This document shows positions 5,320 to 13,366 of a DNA stretch of 64,000 nt, one piece after another (within the stretch, counting starts at the first letter, position 1; each line of letters starts with the position of its first letter). The notes below the pieces were generated by a model. That model made no database searches. It saw only the letters and a program-made list of their open reading frames with translations, and was not told the origin of the DNA. Made by a program: the position numbers and the translations under genes. The DNA is from an uncultured bacterium (GTDB lineage Bacteria; Verrucomicrobiota; Kiritimatiellia; RFP12; UBA1067): positions 1 to 64,000 of the forward strand of contig CADCCW010000016.1 in NCBI GenBank assembly GCA_902800055.1, given 5' to 3'.

Positions 5320-7983
5320 GTGAGGAAGGTCGAGGTGTTCGACGCGCGGCGCAAGGCCGTGGACGCGGTGGCGGACTTCGTCGCCGCGCGTTCGCGTCCC
5401 GACGCATCGGGCGCCGCTTCGCTCGCGCACCTCCTCGTCGTTGTGCCGACCGCCGAGAGCGGCCGCCGCCTCCGGCATGCGCTGGCGCGGCGCTTCCCCG
5501 CCGGCGTCGTCCCGCCGCTGGTCCGGACGCCGGCGCACCTCGTCGATCTCTCCGCGCCAGACATCGCCGGCCGCGCCGACGAGCTGCTGGCGTTCAGGGA
5601 GGCGCGGGACGGCAAGGGAGGCTTCGACGTCGCCGCCGAGCTCGCGGACATCCGCCGCATCCTCGGCGCGAACGCGCTTTCCTTCGCCGACGTCGCTCAG
5701 CAGGTGGGCTCCATCCTCAACGGCGAGCTGGCCGACGTCGAGATCGAGCGCTGGCAGAAGCTCGCCGACCTTGAGGCGCGCTACCTTGCCGCGCTCGCCC
5801 GCCGCGGCAAGCGCGACCGGATCGCCGCGCTCAAGGACGCGCTGGCGAAGCCCATCGAGTTTCCCGGCGTCGAGGCGGCGGTCGTCGCCTGCGTCCTCGA
5901 TCCGATCCCGGTGATGAACCGCGTCCTGGATGGGTCGGGTCTGCCGGTGACGGAGCTCGTCCCAGACGTGTCGTCCGCACCAGAGCTCATTCGTTCGCAG
6001 ATTGCCGTCTCTGGCACGGCGTCGAGCGAGGCCGCGAAGATCGCGGCGTTATTCGCGTCCGTCAAGGATGACGAGGCGCTCCCCTCGCTCTGCCTCGCCG
6101 ACCCCGAGACCTTCCCCGAGGTCCAGGGCGCGCTGCGCGCCCGCGGGCTGAAGGTGCACAACCCGTCGGCGACGCCGCTTTCCACCTCGTCGCTCGGCCA
6201 CCTCGCCCGCCAGCTTGCCGCGCTCGCGCGGACGTCGTCGTATTCCGTCTTCTCCGCGTTCGTGCGCGGCGGCGACGTCCGGCGCTGGCTCAAGGCGGAG
6301 CTGGACCTCGACGACGCGAAGCTCACCGCCGCGATAGTCGACCTCGACAACCGCCAGCAGCAGCTCATCCCGGCGGAGGTGGACGACATCGCGCCGAAGA
6401 CCGAGCATACGCTGCGCGCGATCTTCGAGTTCGTCAAGGTGCAGCTCCGCAAGCGCGGCATGCGGCAGATGCTCGCCTCGATCTTCGCGACGCTCGCCCT
6501 CGACGACCGCGACGAGCGTTCGCGCGAGTTCGCGGCTGCCGCGGAGGCGGTGAACGGACTCATCGACGAGTGCTTTGTGACTGACGTGCCGCGCGAGCTG
6601 GCGCTCGAGCTCTTCGAGCGGCGGCTCGGCGAGGCGACGTACGAGCTGGAGCCGGACGAGGGCGAGACGATTCTCACCGACGGCTGGCTCGAGCTGCCGT
6701 TCCTCGACGTCGACGAAGTCGCCGTCTCCGGCTTCGCCGAAGGGCGGGTGCCGGAGTCCGTCGTGGGCCACGCCTTTCTCCCCGATTCGCTCCGCCGCGG
6801 GCTGGGCCTGGCGGACAACGCGTCGCGCACGGCGCGCGACCGGACGATCCTCGCGATGGCGCTTGCATGCCGCAGTCCGGAGGCGGTGACGCTCTTCTTC
6901 CATACGGTGGACGGGAAGGGCGACGTCCTGAAGCCGTCGCGGCTTCTGTTCGACTGCGGGGACGACGCGGAGTTCGTCCGTCGCGTGGCCTGGCTCTACG
7001 CGGCGCGCGCCGGCACCGGCGAGACGCCGCCAGCCGACCTGCCCGCGCGCTGGAAGATAAACCTGCCGGTGCCGCCGGAGCACAAGGACCTCAACAAGAC
7101 CTCTCCCTCCAGCCTCGACCAATACTTGCACTGCCCGTTCACCTATTTTCTCCGCAAGACGTTCGGCGAGAGCGAGGACTACCGCGCCGAGGAGCTGGAC
7201 GCGTCGGAGTTCGGAAACCTTGCTCACAACGCGCTGGAGGCGTGGGGAAGCGGGGAGCTGAAGGACTCGACGGACGCCGACGCGATCGCGGCGGAGCTGG
7301 AGGAGAAGGTCGACGCGCTGCTCGCGGAGCGCTTCGGGCTGGAGATCCCGGCGATCGTCGCGCTCCAGGGCGAGAGCGTGAAGCGGAGGCTTCGCCGCTT
7401 CGCCGCGCTCCAGGCCGCGCGCGCGGCGGACGGCTGGCGCGTCATGGCGACGGAGCGCAAGATGAAGGTCGTCTACGGCCACACGACCGTTGCAGGACGC
7501 TGCGACCGCATCGACTTCAACGAACGGACCGGCGAGTGGTGCGTCGTCGACTACAAGACATGGGACAGCAAAGATCGCGCCGTCGCGTTCGAACAGCCGA
7601 AGGACAAGGAGACCGGCAAGACCATCCGCGTGTGGAAGAGCCTGCAGCTGCCGCTCTACTGCGCGATGCTCGATGCCGACCCGGACTTCCCCGAGGCGAA
7701 GCGCGAGCACATCACGGCTTCGTACTGCATCCTCGCCAAAACCGCCGCGGACACCTGCTATTCCGAGTCGTTCTCGGGCGCTGACGTCCCCGACGCCGAG
7801 GCCAAGGTTAAGGAGCTGATCGCCGGCATCGAGCGCGGTATTTTCTGGCCGGCGGCGACCGAGCCGGAATGGAAGTGGGACTTTGCCGATTGGATCTTCA
7901 ACTCGCCCGCGGAAAGCGTCAACCCCGAATGGATCGAAGACCAGGAGCGGCGGCTTCACCAAGAGAAAGGCGGGGCTTCGTGA
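5320..7983 (+). CDS. AddB/RexB-like helicase-nuclease subunit
   Basis: 887 residues from a GTG start 8 nt after the NfeD stop. The N-terminal two thirds resemble an inactivated UvrD-type helicase scaffold (for example the LLVVVPTAESGRRLR region in place of a true Walker A). The C-terminal third is a PD-(D/E)XK nuclease of the RecB/AddB kind: TSPSSLDQYLHCPFTYFLRK with a Cys in the usual iron-sulfur position, the helix LAHNALEAWG, and the catalytic VVDYKTWDS. With the next gene it should form a two-subunit enzyme that processes DNA double-strand breaks for RecA. The stop overlaps the GTG of the AddA-like gene, which predicts a stoichiometric complex. Confidence 0.8.
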   Translation: MRKVEVFDARRKAVDAVADFVAARSRPDASGAASLAHLLVVVPTAESGRRLRHALARRFPAGVVPPLVRTPAHLVDLSAPDIAGRADELLAFREARDGKGGFDVAAELADIRRILGANALSFADVAQQVGSILNGELADVEIERWQKLADLEARYLAALARRGKRDRIAALKDALAKPIEFPGVEAAVVACVLDPIPVMNRVLDGSGLPVTELVPDVSSAPELIRSQIAVSGTASSEAAKIAALFASVKDDEALPSLCLADPETFPEVQGALRARGLKVHNPSATPLSTSSLGHLARQLAALARTSSYSVFSAFVRGGDVRRWLKAELDLDDAKLTAAIVDLDNRQQQLIPAEVDDIAPKTEHTLRAIFEFVKVQLRKRGMRQMLASIFATLALDDRDERSREFAAAAEAVNGLIDECFVTDVPRELALELFERRLGEATYELEPDEGETILTDGWLELPFLDVDEVAVSGFAEGRVPESVVGHAFLPDSLRRGLGLADNASRTARDRTILAMALACRSPEAVTLFFHTVDGKGDVLKPSRLLFDCGDDAEFVRRVAWLYAARAGTGETPPADLPARWKINLPVPPEHKDLNKTSPSSLDQYLHCPFTYFLRKTFGESEDYRAEELDASEFGNLAHNALEAWGSGELKDSTDADAIAAELEEKVDALLAERFGLEIPAIVALQGESVKRRLRRFAALQAARAADGWRVMATERKMKVVYGHTTVAGRCDRIDFNERTGEWCVVDYKTWDSKDRAVAFEQPKDKETGKTIRVWKSLQLPLYCAMLDADPDFPEAKREHITASYCILAKTAADTCYSESFSGADVPDAEAKVKELIAGIERGIFWPAATEPEWKWDFADWIFNSPAESVNPEWIEDQERRLHQEKGGAS

Positions 7984-10934
7984 CGGAGAACGTCCTTATC
8001 GAGGCGTCGGCCGGGACCGGCAAGACGCAGGCGCTGGCCGAGCGGCTGATTGCGCTCGTCAAGGGCGGACTGGAGCCGCACGAGATCGTCGCGCTGACCT
8101 TCTCGCGCGCCGCGGCTGGCGAGATCTTCGAGCGCTTTGTCTCGCTGCTTGCCGAGCGGGCAAATGGAGACCCGTCCTGCGCGGCGCTGTTGCGCAAGGT
8201 CGTCGCCACCCAGCACCTCTCGCAGATCGGGACCCTCGACAGCTTCCTCATGCGCATCGCGCGGAGCTTCCCGCTCGAACTCGGGCTCGACGGCGGCGTG
8301 GAGATAATGGACGACTACCGCTCCGGACAGGAGCTCGCCCGCATCTCGTTTTCTGTCCTCCGGCGCACCGACGCCTCCGCCCGCCGCGCGTTCACCGACG
8401 CCTTTTCCCTTGCGATGAACGGCGAGGACGTCCGGAGCTTCATCGACTCCTACCGCAAATTCGTCAGGGATTGGCAGAAACTCTTCCGCGCGAATCCATC
8501 CGAACGCGCCTGGGGCGACGCGTCGGCGATATTCGGCGAAACGCCGGCGTGGGTGAAGACTGACGAGAAGGCGCTTTCGTTCCTCGCGGACCGGCTTGCC
8601 GGAATCTGCGACTCCGCTGCGTGGCCAGAGTTCGTCGAATGGGTGCGTAACTTCCGCGGCGATTTCAACGGAATCAAGGGGTTCGCGAAGAAGTTCTTCG
8701 AACTGGACGACATCCTCACCGGCGCGACAATCGAAGTCAAGTACAACCGAAGGACTTATTCCTTCGGCGGCGCCCAGGCGCAGGCCGTGCGCGAAGCCAT
8801 GCTGGGCGTCTGCGGCTATGTCGTCGGCCGCTGCCTTGGGTTCGCCCGCGGCGTCTACCGACTCATCTCGGAATACGAGAAGGACTACGACGCCAACGTG
8901 CGCGGGAAGGGGATGCTCGTCTTCGACGACGTGCCGCGCCTCCTTGCCTCGCTCCCCGCCGACGTGCGCCTCGCGCTTGAATACCGCCTCGACGCGAAGA
9001 TCCGCGCGTGGGCGCTCGACGAGTTCCAGGACACGAGCCGCGACCAGTGGGCGGCGCTCTCGCCGCTCGTCGACGAGGCGAAGATGTCCGACGGAGAGAA
9101 GTCGGTCTTCGTCGTCGGCGACCGGAAGCAGGCGATCTACGGCTGGCGCAATGGCGACGTCGGGATCTTCCGTGGCGAACGGGACGGCGGGGCGTACGCG
9201 ATCGAGGCGCTCAACAAGACCTACCGCTCTTCGCATGCCGTCGTCGAGGCGGTGAACCGCGTCTTCGTGCGCGGGCGGCTGCGCGGGGAGTTCCCGGGCT
9301 GGGAGGCGGCTGAGCACGTCTCCGCGAACGGCGAGGACATGCCTGGCTTCGTGCAGGCGGTCACGGCGCCTGGCATGTTGCCCGAAGACCTTTTCGAGCC
9401 GGTCTTCTGCGCGCTCCAGGCGGTCGATCCCGTGAAGCGCGCCATTTCCGCCGCGGTGCTGGTCAGGGCCAACACGATTGGCGAGCAGATCGCCGCGTAC
9501 CTGAAGTCCAAGGGAATGGACGGAGTGGTGTGGGAAGGGGAGAGCGCGATTCTTGACACGCCAGCCCTGCAGGGCTTCGTCGACCTAGTGAAGCTCGCCG
9601 ACCATCCCGGCTACCGGCAGGCATACAGCCACTTCGCCTCGACGCCGCTCGCGTCGGCGCTCTACCCGGACGGCGTTCCCGGCGCGGAGGAGGTGTCGCA
9701 GTTCGCCGCGCAGTCGTTTGCCGCGAAGGGGCTGGTGCGTACGTTCCGCGACCTGCGCGCGCGCCTGCCGGAAGATCCGTCCGAGGCGTGGAGCGAGTTC
9801 ACCGAGACGCGCTTCACCGACATGCTGCGCGCGGCGGCCGAGTTCGAGCTTTCGCTGGAGCCGGGGACGCGGCTTTCGGACTTCGCCGACTTCCTCGCGG
9901 CGAAGAAGCAGCGCTGCCTCGCCGAGCCGGGCAAGATCAAGATCATGACGATCCACCGTTCCAAGGGGCTGGGCTTTGACTACGTGGTCCTGCCGCTCTA
10001 CGAGCACAACCCGCTCGACACGGCCTCGAAAGGCGCGGTCGTGGCGGATGGCTGGGTGCTGCCCGACCCGGGCGCGAAGGTCGCCAGGATCGTCCCCGGA
10101 ATCGCCGCGGCGCGTGCGGCGCGGCAGGAGCGCGTCGAGGAGGAGGCGCTCTGCACCTACTACGTGGCGATGACGCGGGCGAAGCACGCGATGACGGTCG
10201 TCTGCCGTCCGCCGACGCAGAGCGGATCGACGTGCTACATGTCCAACTTTGTTCGCGAGGCGCTGCCCGAACCGGTCGGCGACCCAAGATGGTACAAAAA
10301 GATTGCTGAGTGGAAGCGTCGCCGCGCCGCCGGCAAGGGCGAGCAGCCGGAGCCGGCGGAAGCGCCGCGGCAGAAGCCGGTGCGCGCAAAGCGCGAGCGC
10401 GTCCGCCGCCGACTCCCCTCGCTTGCGTTCCGCTCCGGCATGGCAGCGGGCGAGCTTTTCGCCGAAGGCTCCGCGCGCCAGGCGGCGCTGCGGCGGGGAA
10501 CGGACGTCCATGCGCAGTTAGAGGCGGTAGGATGGGTCGACCCCGCCGCGCCGAAGGGCGAGCTCGAGCGGCAGATTCTCGCCAACGGCTGGACGGGCGC
10601 GTTCGTGAAGGGGGACGACGCGGCGGCGCTGTGGCGCGAGCGGAGCTACGAGCGGCTGGTCGGCTCGGAGTGGGAGTCGGGGCAGTTCGACCGCGTCGTC
10701 TTCCGCGGCGAAGGCGACTCAAGGCGCGCCGTCGTCTACGACTTCAAGACCAACCGCCCAGCGCGCGGCGAATCGGCGGACGCCTTTGCCGCAAGGATGC
10801 GCGAGGCGTATCTGGGCCAGATGGCGGCGTACCGTGCGGCAGTCGCTTCTCTCGCCGGTCTTCCGCTTGAGCGCGTCGGCGCGGAGCTGCTGCTCGTCGA
10901 AACTGGAGCGGCGGTGCCCGTCTTTGTGATATAA
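7980..10934 (+). CDS. AddA-like UvrD-family helicase-nuclease
   Basis: 984 residues from GTG 7980, overlapping the previous stop as GTGA. All superfamily 1A helicase motifs are visible: Walker A EASAGTGKTQ near residue 10, Walker B region ALDEFQDTSRDQW, motif III VVGDRKQAIYGWRNGD, motif V MTIHRSKGLGFDYVVLP, and motif VI YYVAMTRAKHAM. A C-terminal nuclease domain ends with AVVYDFKTNRP. Size and order fit the AddA subunit of AddAB. It should unwind and resect broken DNA with the AddB-like partner. The longer in-frame upstream extension merely reads through the end of the previous gene and was discarded. Confidence 0.85.
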   Translation: MTENVLIEASAGTGKTQALAERLIALVKGGLEPHEIVALTFSRAAAGEIFERFVSLLAERANGDPSCAALLRKVVATQHLSQIGTLDSFLMRIARSFPLELGLDGGVEIMDDYRSGQELARISFSVLRRTDASARRAFTDAFSLAMNGEDVRSFIDSYRKFVRDWQKLFRANPSERAWGDASAIFGETPAWVKTDEKALSFLADRLAGICDSAAWPEFVEWVRNFRGDFNGIKGFAKKFFELDDILTGATIEVKYNRRTYSFGGAQAQAVREAMLGVCGYVVGRCLGFARGVYRLISEYEKDYDANVRGKGMLVFDDVPRLLASLPADVRLALEYRLDAKIRAWALDEFQDTSRDQWAALSPLVDEAKMSDGEKSVFVVGDRKQAIYGWRNGDVGIFRGERDGGAYAIEALNKTYRSSHAVVEAVNRVFVRGRLRGEFPGWEAAEHVSANGEDMPGFVQAVTAPGMLPEDLFEPVFCALQAVDPVKRAISAAVLVRANTIGEQIAAYLKSKGMDGVVWEGESAILDTPALQGFVDLVKLADHPGYRQAYSHFASTPLASALYPDGVPGAEEVSQFAAQSFAAKGLVRTFRDLRARLPEDPSEAWSEFTETRFTDMLRAAAEFELSLEPGTRLSDFADFLAAKKQRCLAEPGKIKIMTIHRSKGLGFDYVVLPLYEHNPLDTASKGAVVADGWVLPDPGAKVARIVPGIAAARAARQERVEEEALCTYYVAMTRAKHAMTVVCRPPTQSGSTCYMSNFVREALPEPVGDPRWYKKIAEWKRRRAAGKGEQPEPAEAPRQKPVRAKRERVRRRLPSLAFRSGMAAGELFAEGSARQAALRRGTDVHAQLEAVGWVDPAAPKGELERQILANGWTGAFVKGDDAAALWRERSYERLVGSEWESGQFDRVVFRGEGDSRRAVVYDFKTNRPARGESADAFAARMREAYLGQMAAYRAAVASLAGLPLERVGAELLLVETGAAVPVFVI

Positions 10935-10942
10935 TACACATC
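10926..10942 (+). promoter_or_regulatory. Extended -10 promoter of the Fic gene
   Basis: GTGATATAATACACATC lies within the last codons of addA. TATAAT is at 10930-10935, and GTG follows after 7 nt at 10943. Confidence 0.65.
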
Positions 10943-10996
10943 GTGAAACCGAACAACATCATAGCGGTTAAATGGGGTTTGTGCCATGCCGTATGA
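10943..10996 (+). CDS. Leaderless mini-ORF overlapping the Fic start
   Basis: GTG 10943 opens a 17-codon frame beginning (V/M)KPNNIIAVKWG and ending TGA 10994-10996, eleven bases inside the Fic gene. The first codons closely resemble those at 12127 and 21297 (see findings), so this leader sequence is repeated in the genome. A coupling role is inferred. Confidence 0.4.
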   Translation: MKPNNIIAVKWGLCHAV

Positions 10997-12098
10997 CGAC
11001 CCGAACCTGAAGGAGTTTGACGACTACTATCAGGCGCGAAGCGCGTCGAAGCGCGAACGTGCGGAGAACTGGGCTGTCGCCATTGGCCTTCAGAAGGTAG
11101 ATGGGCTTACGCCATCGAGGTATCTCATCGACGTCGCCAAGCGGCACATCGAGGGCGACATCAGCGGCGCGGCGGCTACGCGCATGATTGACAGGTATTA
11201 CGAGACCAAGTCGGGGCATGACGCGCCGGAGGACGTCAAGGAGGCCGACCGGGTTTCCGCGCGCATCAACGAAGTGATTGAGGAGGAGGGCTTCAACCTG
11301 TCGCCGACCTGTCTCATCGGTCTGCACGGCCTGATCTTCGAAGGCGTGTTTCCCCATGCGGGATCGATTCGCGAAGTGAACCTGCGCAAGCGCGAATGGG
11401 TGCTGCGCGGCGATTCGGTCACCTACGGCCATGCGCCGATGATCGAGAAGACGCTGGAATACGACTTTGACCGCGAACGGGAGTTTTCATACGCCAACAA
11501 AGGCAAAAAGGAGATTGTCTCGCACTTCGCGAGGTTCATTTCCGGAATCTGGCAGATACATCCGTTCCGCGAGGGCAACACGCGCACGACCGCCGTGTTT
11601 GCGATAAAGTACCTGAAATCAATGAGGATAGCGGCCTCGAACGACATTTTCGCGGAGCACTCGTGGTTTTTCAGGAATGCACTCGTCAGGGCCAACTACG
11701 AGAACCCGCTTAAAGGATACCACCGCGACTGCGAACCGCTCGAGCGCTTCTTCCGCAACCTGATCATGGGCGAGAGGAACGAATTGAAGAACAGGTATCT
11801 GCTCGTCGGCATCAGCGACGCGGAGAAGGCGGCGCTCGGCAAAGGCGGGAAGGCCACGGACAAAAAGCGGTCAGAAAAAGGCGGTCAGAAAAAGGCGGTA
11901 AGAAAAAGCGGTAAGAAAACAGTCGATAAGCTCTGGGATTTGTTGAAAGAACAGCCCCACCTTACTTTGGCCGGTATGGTCGCCGCGCTTGGCATAACGC
12001 GCAGCACCATCCAGAAGCATATTGCAAATCTCAAGGCAGCCGGACGTCTTCGCCGCATCGGCCCAGACAAAGGCGGGCATTGGGAGGCGGTAGTGTGA
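10986..12098 (+). CDS. Fic-family AMP-transferase with C-terminal winged helix
   Basis: 370 residues. The Fic motif HPFREGNTR is at 192-200, with the catalytic His and phosphate-binding Gly-Asn-x-Arg intact, so nucleotidyl transfer to a protein target is likely. The N-terminal ~75 residues (KRERAENWAVAIGLQKVDG, then AKRHIEGDISG) resemble a fused VbhA-like antitoxin helix, although the expected Ser/Thr four residues before EG is Lys. A Lys-rich linker encoded by 14-nt tandem repeats leads to a C-terminal winged helix (about 305-370) of the type that lets Fic proteins autoregulate. It is likely a self-contained toxin/antitoxin-like regulator. A shorter relative lacking the Fic core lies at 12878. 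Confidence 0.85.
   Translation: MPYDDPNLKEFDDYYQARSASKRERAENWAVAIGLQKVDGLTPSRYLIDVAKRHIEGDISGAAATRMIDRYYETKSGHDAPEDVKEADRVSARINEVIEEEGFNLSPTCLIGLHGLIFEGVFPHAGSIREVNLRKREWVLRGDSVTYGHAPMIEKTLEYDFDREREFSYANKGKKEIVSHFARFISGIWQIHPFREGNTRTTAVFAIKYLKSMRIAASNDIFAEHSWFFRNALVRANYENPLKGYHRDCEPLERFFRNLIMGERNELKNRYLLVGISDAEKAALGKGGKATDKKRSEKGGQKKAVRKSGKKTVDKLWDLLKEQPHLTLAGMVAALGITRSTIQKHIANLKAAGRLRRIGPDKGGHWEAVV
11867..11920 (+). repeat. 14-nt tandem repeats in the Fic linker
   Basis: Four imperfect copies of GCGGTCAGAAAAAG encode the Lys-rich linker between the Fic domain and the winged helix. Units of 13-14 nt are not multiples of three, so a copy-number change would shift the frame and separate the two domains. 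Confidence 0.6.
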
Positions 12099-12126
12099 AA
12101 CTGGGGCCAAAGGGGCGGACTGCGAC

Positions 12127-12174
12127 ATGAGACCGAGCAACACCATTTTGCCCAAATACGTACTGGATTCCTGA
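12127..12174 (+). CDS. Mini-ORF directly before the small membrane protein gene
   Basis: A 15-codon frame begins MRPSNTI and ends in TGA immediately followed by the ATG at 12175. Its first 20 nt, with the preceding GCGAC, nearly match the sequence at the rsgA start (21292 onward), although no TATAAT box precedes it here. It is probably a copied leader segment used for translational coupling. Confidence 0.35.
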   Translation: MRPSNTILPKYVLDS

Positions 12175-12510
12175 ATGAAAACCGCTGGTAAAATAGTGCT
12201 GGAGTCATTGCTCTTGTCGGTGCTGACGTTTATGCTTTCATTGGGGCACATAATCATTGCGAATGTTTATGCCGTGCCCTATCTATCATATTGCTTTATT
12301 TTGTCCTATTGTTTGTGCGTTTGGATTTCTCATCGTGCTTGTGGAATGCACAGATTCCACTTTGGATTTGTCGCAACTATACTTGTCTGCATTGTCGTTT
12401 TTGCATTAGCCGAATGCGTATTGCATAAAGACGAGAAGGGGTGTCAGGATTGGGTCGTTAGAATAATTGACGCAATGCGGCACGCAGGCAATAGGGAGGT
12501 AGCCCAATGA
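12175..12510 (+). CDS. Small AT-rich membrane protein, unknown
   Basis: 111 residues with three predicted transmembrane helices (about 7-30, 32-52 and 62-82, for example FVATILVCIVVFALAECV) and a short charged tail. No motif was recognised. The gene is clearly AT-richer than thrS or addA nearby. Directly downstream (12526-12555) is one copy of the inverted repeat that also follows the AT-rich ORFs at 17820 and 18871, so it may belong to the same class of inserted genes. Confidence 0.55.
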   Translation: MKTAGKIVLESLLLSVLTFMLSLGHIIIANVYAVPYLSYCFILSYCLCVWISHRACGMHRFHFGFVATILVCIVVFALAECVLHKDEKGCQDWVVRIIDAMRHAGNREVAQ

Positions 12511-12860
12511 AATTTCGAAATGAGATCCCTTCTGTATATGTTTTACTGTATAAGCTTGTCTTTGGGCGTGGGTAAGTAACGCGGGCGACCTCCGCGACAC
12601 CTTGCGCGGCAGTTTTTGTGCGGCTCTGCCTGCTTTCTCACGGAGTTTCACCAAGCGGCGAGGCGGCGGGGAATGCGCCTGCGCCGAAGGCGTCAGGTTG
12701 GCCGAGGGCGAAGCCCGAGCCGCGAAGCGGCCGCAAGGGCCCGCTCGCGAGTGAGACGCGGGGTCTGTGCGCTTGGTTGTCTACGCGAGAGAGGCGACAT
12801 AGAGGTCCGTAGCGTCGAGACCGAGCGAGCAGCCCGCCGCGCCGCCGCGACCCCACCATT
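12511..12860. other. Gene-free stretch with one dispersed repeat copy
   Basis: It contains a minus-oriented copy of the CATATACAG repeat (12526-12555), a CGCGGCAGTTT fragment (12604-12614), and then GC-rich sequence without a supported ORF. I see no terminator with a T run. Confidence 0.5.
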
Positions 12861-12877
12861 TTTGGTATAATACACAC
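12861..12877 (+). promoter_or_regulatory. Extended -10 promoter, leaderless gene
   Basis: TTTGGTATAATACACAC is directly followed by ATG 12878. TATAAT is at 12866-12871 and the gap is 6 nt. No Shine-Dalgarno is possible, so the mRNA should be leaderless. Confidence 0.75.
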
Positions 12878-13315
12878 ATGACGGATCTCGACGAGTATCT
12901 GCGGGCGAAAGAGCCCGACAAGCGCGAGCGGGCGGCCAACTGGAGTGCGGCGATCGGGCTTCAGAAGGTCGACGGGCTCACGCCGTCGCAGTATCTTGTC
13001 GGGACACCCGATGAGCCCGCGACACTTGTCCCCCAGAGGAGGGAACAAGCAGGGGAACAAGTAAAGGAACAAGCACGCGCTGCGTTTCCGCTGGGAGTGA
13101 AGCGGTTGATCCGCATATTCTCTGGTGAAATGTCAGTTGTCGAGCTGATGGCGGCGCTCAAGCTTGGCGGGCGGCGCAACTTCCTCGAAAAGTATCTGAC
13201 CCCGGCCATCGAAAACGGACTGGTTGAGATGACCCAGCCCGATTCGCCGCGCTCGCCAACCCAAAAATACCGTCTTACTGCCAAGGGACTGGCGGCGAAG
13301 GGGCGCGGCGCCTAG
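12878..13315 (+). CDS. Fic-associated N- and C-terminal domains without a Fic core
   Basis: 145 residues. Residues about 14-42 match the N-terminus of the Fic protein at 10986 (KRERA-NW-AIGLQKVDGLTPS-YL). Residues about 75-140 form a winged helix typical of the C-terminus of many Fic proteins (MAALKLGGRRNFLEKYL, then QKYRLTAKG). The catalytic HPFxxGNxR module is missing, and the join (about 43-70) is a Gln/Glu-rich stretch encoded by GGAACAAG repeats. It could be an internally deleted Fic gene that survives as a DNA-binding antitoxin or regulator, or a decaying remnant. Promoter and frame are intact, which favours expression. Confidence 0.6.
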   Translation: MTDLDEYLRAKEPDKRERAANWSAAIGLQKVDGLTPSQYLVGTPDEPATLVPQRREQAGEQVKEQARAAFPLGVKRLIRIFSGEMSVVELMAALKLGGRRNFLEKYLTPAIENGLVEMTQPDSPRSPTQKYRLTAKGLAAKGRGA

Positions 13316-13321
13316 CGCGAC

Positions 13322-13340
13322 AGATTTGGTATAATACACA
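13322..13340 (+). promoter_or_regulatory. Extended -10 promoter of thrS
   Basis: AGATTTGGTATAATACACA, TATAAT at 13330-13335. Here the mRNA has an ordinary short leader with AAGGAG at 13354-13359 before ATG 13367. Confidence 0.75.
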
Positions 13341-13366
13341 TTCCAACAAGGATTTAAGGAGAGACA

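Noticed and set aside
11867..11920. Tandem 14-nt units considered as a CRISPR-like array
   Set aside because: There are no spacers, and the units lie inside the Fic coding sequence as a Lys-rich linker.
12616..12870. Arg-rich 84-codon frame before the Fic-like gene
   Set aside because: Highly biased composition, no promoter or Shine-Dalgarno, and it overlaps the promoter of 12878.
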